This document shows, in pieces, positions 5,688 through 7,409 of a DNA stretch of 7,409 nt. The translations under genes and the position numbers were made by a program. The notes under the pieces are model-generated. The model saw only the letters and a list, made by a program, of their open reading frames with translations, was not told where the DNA came from and did no database searches. Origin of the DNA: an uncultured Oscillospiraceae bacterium (GTDB taxonomy: Bacteria; Bacillota; Clostridia; Oscillospirales; Oscillospiraceae); assembly GCA_958438185.1 (NCBI GenBank), contig CAUBQU010000062.1:1-7409 (forward strand), in the 5' to 3' direction. Position 1 is the first letter of the stretch. Each line of letters begins with the position of its first letter.

Positions 5688-5959
5688 GTGTGTCAAAAAG
5701 TATTTTTGACACACTCTCAAACGCGACTTCGCTGCATAAGTTCGAGTAACAAAATCAGAGATTTTGACTCTCACTTACCGCTACGCTGGGCTCGCGTTTG
5801 AAGGGGGATTGCACCCTGCTGCGCGCATAATTTTCACGCCCTCGGCGTGAAAATTCCACACTTGCAGGGTGAGAAGTATTTTCCCCGACGTACACACCGC
5901 CGGAGAAAATGATTTCGACTCTATTTGCGCCGTGCGCGGCGCAAACTCTGCGAGGCTTT
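5688..5959 (+). repeat. Multi-hairpin intergenic element, copy 2
   Basis: Starts right after the racemase stop codon and has the same order of stems and orientation as the copy at 1902-2121. Stem 1 is GTGTGTCAAAAA/TTTTTGACACAC (5688-5699 with 5703-5714). Stem 2 is TCAAACGCGA/TCGCGTTTGA (5717-5726 with 5792-5801), with a 50-nt insertion in its loop. Stem 3 contains a perfect 12-bp AATTTTCACGCC/GGCGTGAAAATT (5829-5855, loop CTC). Stem 4 is ATTTTC/GAAAAT (5878-5883 with 5905-5910). Stem 5 is TTTGCGCCG/CGGCGCAAA (5924-5945). Several arms differ from copy 1 while pairing is kept or improved. No protein is evident. Confidence 0.88.
5728..5777. repeat. 50-nt palindromic insertion inside repeat copy 2
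   Basis: Absent from repeat copy 1. Its core (5737-5777) is one long imperfect palindrome: TAAGT, TC, GAGT, AA, CAAAATC, loop AGA, GATTTTG, ACTC, TC, ACTTA. Only a symmetric TC/TC internal loop and an AA bulge interrupt the pairing. The bases on its two sides resemble each other (CTTCGCTG on the left, CTACGCTG on the right), which could be a short target duplication. It is more AT-rich than its surroundings. Confidence 0.7.
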
Positions 5960-5971
5960 TTTGACAAGCTG

Positions 5972-6018
5972 AAAGGCCTGGATGGTTTTTCCATCCAGGC
6001 CTTTGCCTTTTATTTTTT
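5972..6018 (+). terminator. Intrinsic terminator between the convergent operons
   Basis: A perfect 14-bp stem AAAGGCCTGGATGG (5972-5985) / CCATCCAGGCCTTT (5991-6004) with a TTTTT loop. It is followed on the plus strand by a T-rich tail (TTTGCCTTTTATTTTTT, 6002-6018), as expected for the end of the van transcript. It also lies just past the stop codon of the convergent minus-strand gene. In that direction no good T tract follows, so minus-strand termination is less certain. Confidence 0.85.
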
Positions 6019-6246
6019 CTCGCTGCCTAGCTCCCGCAGGAGTGCAATGAGATTTCGGTCCGCCTCGTCCAGCTTCAAATTGGCGTGGACGCTGCCGCCG
6101 TCCGGCGTCTTGACCTCGACGTTCAGGACCGTCCCTGCCGGGAGCTCCTGGCTGCCCAGGTACTGGACAAATTTTGTAAACTTCGGGTGCCGCGTCTGCA
6201 AGGCAGCCAGCTCTCCTTTGAGCTTCATCAGAGTCATGGGATTCAT
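6010..6246 (-). CDS. Small conserved-looking protein, function unknown
   Basis: A 78-residue hydrophilic protein starting MNPMTLMKLKGEL and ending ELGSEKK. The sequence suggests an N-terminal helix with HPKFTKFVQYL (20-30), a beta-type middle with VLNVEVKTPDG (40-50), and a C-terminal helix LDEADRNLIALLREL. There is no signal peptide, membrane segment or metal motif. I recall similar short proteins in Clostridia but cannot name the family or a function. The start (6246) is secure: AGGAGG (6258-6253) lies 6 nt upstream and overlaps the TAG stop of the preceding ArsC-like gene, a 10-nt gap that indicates one operon with translational coupling. A longer in-frame extension upstream lies inside the ArsC-like gene and is rejected. 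Confidence 0.8.
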   Translation of the reverse strand: MNPMTLMKLKGELAALQTRHPKFTKFVQYLGSQELPAGTVLNVEVKTPDGGSVHANLKLDEADRNLIALLRELGSEKK

Positions 6247-6256
6247 CGCATACCTC

Positions 6257-6598
6257 CTAATTCCACTGGGCCCAGATCTCCGGGCAATACCCAACGGTCG
6301 CCTGCTTACCGTTGCGGACGACCGGCGTCCGGACCAGGTCCATCCGTTCAAAAAGATGGTCCGCCCGGTCGCTCTCCCGCTCCAAATAGCGCATCAAATC
6401 CAATTCCGGATCCTGCTTGCTCCAATCTGCCAGCATTTCAACCCCGCCGACCGCCCGGAGCACGCTCTCAAATTCCCGCCCGGACATCCCGTACCGGGGC
6501 AGGTCAATCATCTGAAACGGGATGCGCCGCTCCTTGAACCATCGCTGGGCCTTTTTCGTATCAAAGCACTTGCTCTTGCCAAAAATCTGAATATTCAA
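6257..6598 (-). CDS. ArsC/Spx-family (thioredoxin-like) protein
   Basis: A 113-residue thioredoxin-fold protein of the ArsC/Spx/YffB family. It starts with the strand MNIQIFGKSKC. The active-site-like cysteine C11 is in CFDTKKAQRWFKERRI (11-26), close to the C-D-T-x-K-K-A pattern of YffB-like members. IPFQMIDL (26-33) and VRTPVVRNGK (89-98, with the family's conserved cis-proline region) follow. It lacks the CxxC of classical Spx at its N-terminus and the arsenate reductase CGTSRNT signature, so neither transcriptional control nor arsenate reduction can be claimed. A second cysteine (C105) lies near the C-terminus. Start choice: TTG 6598, with GGAGGT (6613-6608) 9 nt upstream and a 4-nt TTGA overlap with the truA stop. 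An upstream in-frame ATG at 6622 would place the ribosome site inside the gene. Confidence 0.82.
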   Translation of the reverse strand: MNIQIFGKSKCFDTKKAQRWFKERRIPFQMIDLPRYGMSGREFESVLRAVGGVEMLADWSKQDPELDLMRYLERESDRADHLFERMDLVRTPVVRNGKQATVGYCPEIWAQWN

Positions 6599-7338
6599 TG
6601 GTACTGCACCTCCATTAAGCATAGCCCCTGCGCCGGGACCGTCACCCCGGCATCCGCCCGGCAGCCAGAGGCAAAAATCGCCGCGATCGACGAGGCCGGG
6701 CGCGCCCCTGCGCCGATCTCCAGAAGTGTCCCCACCAGGATCCGCACCATATGGTGCAAAAACCCGTCACCGGTCAGGGTAAAGACAAGCTCCTCGCCGG
6801 TCTTTTCGATTGAGATCGCATCCAGCTGCCGGACCGTGGACTTTTTGCCCGGTTTATTGGCGCTGAAGGCGAGAAAATCATGGCTGCCCAGCAGCGACTG
6901 CGCCGCCCGGCGCATGGCCGCAAGATCATAGTCCCCCGGGCAGACATACACATACTTCCGGTCAAAAACACAGGGCTGGTCACTGACCCAGACGCGATAG
7001 CGATACGTCTTGCCCACCGCGTTGAGCCGCGCGTGAAACCGGGGCGCGGCCTCCTGCAGGTCCAGCACGCCGATATCCTCCGGCAGCCGGGCGCGCAATT
7101 GCCGGAGCAGCTGCGCCGCGGGCAGCGCCGTCTCAGCCCGGAAGGAGGCCACCTGCCCCATGGCGTGGGTCCCGGCATCTGTCCGCCCCGCGCCGGAGAT
7201 CTGCACCGGCTGCTGCAAAAGCGCCGTCAGGCACGCTTCCAGCTTGCCCTGGATCGTCCGGTCCGAATCGCCCAGCCGCTGCCAGCCCCGGTAGCGGCTG
7301 CCGTCATAGGCCAGCAGCATTCTGAAATTCCGCATCAT
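6595..7338 (-). CDS. truA: tRNA pseudouridine(38-40) synthase TruA
   Basis: Cytoplasmic enzyme that isomerises uridine to pseudouridine at positions 38-40 of the tRNA anticodon arm. The 247-residue length is normal for bacterial TruA. Family signatures: LLAYDGSRYRGWQ (8-20), TIQGKLE (28-34), the catalytic motif GAGRTDAGTHAMGQVA with nucleophile D54, then FHARLNAVGKTYRYR, GSHDF and DGFLHHMVRILVGTLLEIG. All look intact. ATG 7338 overlaps the upstream stop as TGATG; GTG 7341 and ATG 7335 are also in frame. GGAAGGGG upstream serves as the ribosome site. The ArsC-like gene follows with a 4-nt overlap. In many Firmicutes truA follows ribosomal-protein and ECF-transporter genes, which are not visible here. 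Confidence 0.95.
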   Translation of the reverse strand: MMRNFRMLLAYDGSRYRGWQRLGDSDRTIQGKLEACLTALLQQPVQISGAGRTDAGTHAMGQVASFRAETALPAAQLLRQLRARLPEDIGVLDLQEAAPRFHARLNAVGKTYRYRVWVSDQPCVFDRKYVYVCPGDYDLAAMRRAAQSLLGSHDFLAFSANKPGKKSTVRQLDAISIEKTGEELVFTLTGDGFLHHMVRILVGTLLEIGAGARPASSIAAIFASGCRADAGVTVPAQGLCLMEVQYH

Positions 7339-7409
7339 CACTGTTCCCCTTCCTGCGCCGCCCGCAGCTCCTGCAGCGCCTCCTGGCGGGTATCGGCAGA
7401 GAACAAAAA
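7338..7409 (-). CDS. C-terminal end of an unidentified gene (partial)
   Basis: A minus-strand frame open from the window edge to a TGA that overlaps the truA ATG (TGATG). It encodes 23 residues, FLFSADTRQEALQELRAAQE plus GEQ, a soluble, helix-prone, charged tail typical of a protein C-terminus. The 1-nt overlap suggests it is the preceding gene of the truA operon. The fragment is too short to assign a family. Two other frames are also open over this stretch, but they give basic or Gly/Ala-rich sequence that looks less like protein. Confidence 0.5.
   Translation of the reverse strand, partial: FLFSADTRQEALQELRAAQEGEQ

Noticed and set aside
6257..6598. Arsenate reductase or Spx regulator
   Set aside because: Neither the CGTSRNT signature nor an N-terminal CxxC is present; only the broader family can be claimed.
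5909..6931. Long plus-strand open frame of 340 codons
   Set aside because: It runs antisense over the 78-residue gene, the ArsC-like gene and truA, all of which show clear family motifs or ribosome sites. GC-rich codon bias keeps antisense frames open.

Overview
The window (about 7.4 kb, GC-rich, bacterial) looks like the chromosome of a high-GC member of the Clostridia, most likely an Oscillospiraceae/Ruminococcaceae-type gut commensal. This rests on protein similarity to Firmicutes Van proteins together with strong GC bias at third codon positions; no rRNA or other taxonomic marker is present, so it is inference.

Plus strand, 12-5687: a vanG-type glycopeptide-resistance-like cluster. The order is vanR (12-704), vanS (697-1809), a 396-nt gene-free gap filled with structured repeats, then a tightly coupled block of vanW (2206-3036), a D-Ala-D-Ser ligase (vanG, 3033-4085), a CysE-like hexapeptide acetyltransferase (4085-4612) and an alanine/serine racemase of VanT type (4575-5687). 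The expected logic is that VanS/VanR sense the drug or envelope stress, the racemase makes D-Ser, and the ligase makes D-Ala-D-Ser, which replaces D-Ala-D-Ala in peptidoglycan precursors. Three things depart from the textbook vanG operon. No VanXY, VanX or VanY peptidase is encoded here. An acetyltransferase gene sits where vanXY usually lies. The racemase lacks the N-terminal membrane half of classical VanT.

Repeats: two copies of a multi-hairpin intergenic element (1902-2121 and 5688-5959) lie in direct orientation on either side of the vanW-vanG-acetyltransferase-vanT block. Paired arms of their stems change together between the copies. The second copy carries a 50-nt palindromic insertion. 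The first copy is bracketed by two copies of a separate 38-nt hairpin; the downstream one is followed by seven T residues, so it forms an intrinsic-terminator-like structure only 28 nt before vanW. The resistance genes may therefore be under attenuation, or depend on read-through.

Minus strand, 6010-7409: an ordinary housekeeping operon converging on the van cluster. Read right to left it holds the end of an unidentified gene, truA (tRNA pseudouridine synthase), an ArsC/Spx-family small protein, and a 78-residue conserved-looking small protein. These are joined by 1-4 nt overlaps or a 10-nt gap. A strong terminator hairpin (5972-6004) separates the two convergent units.
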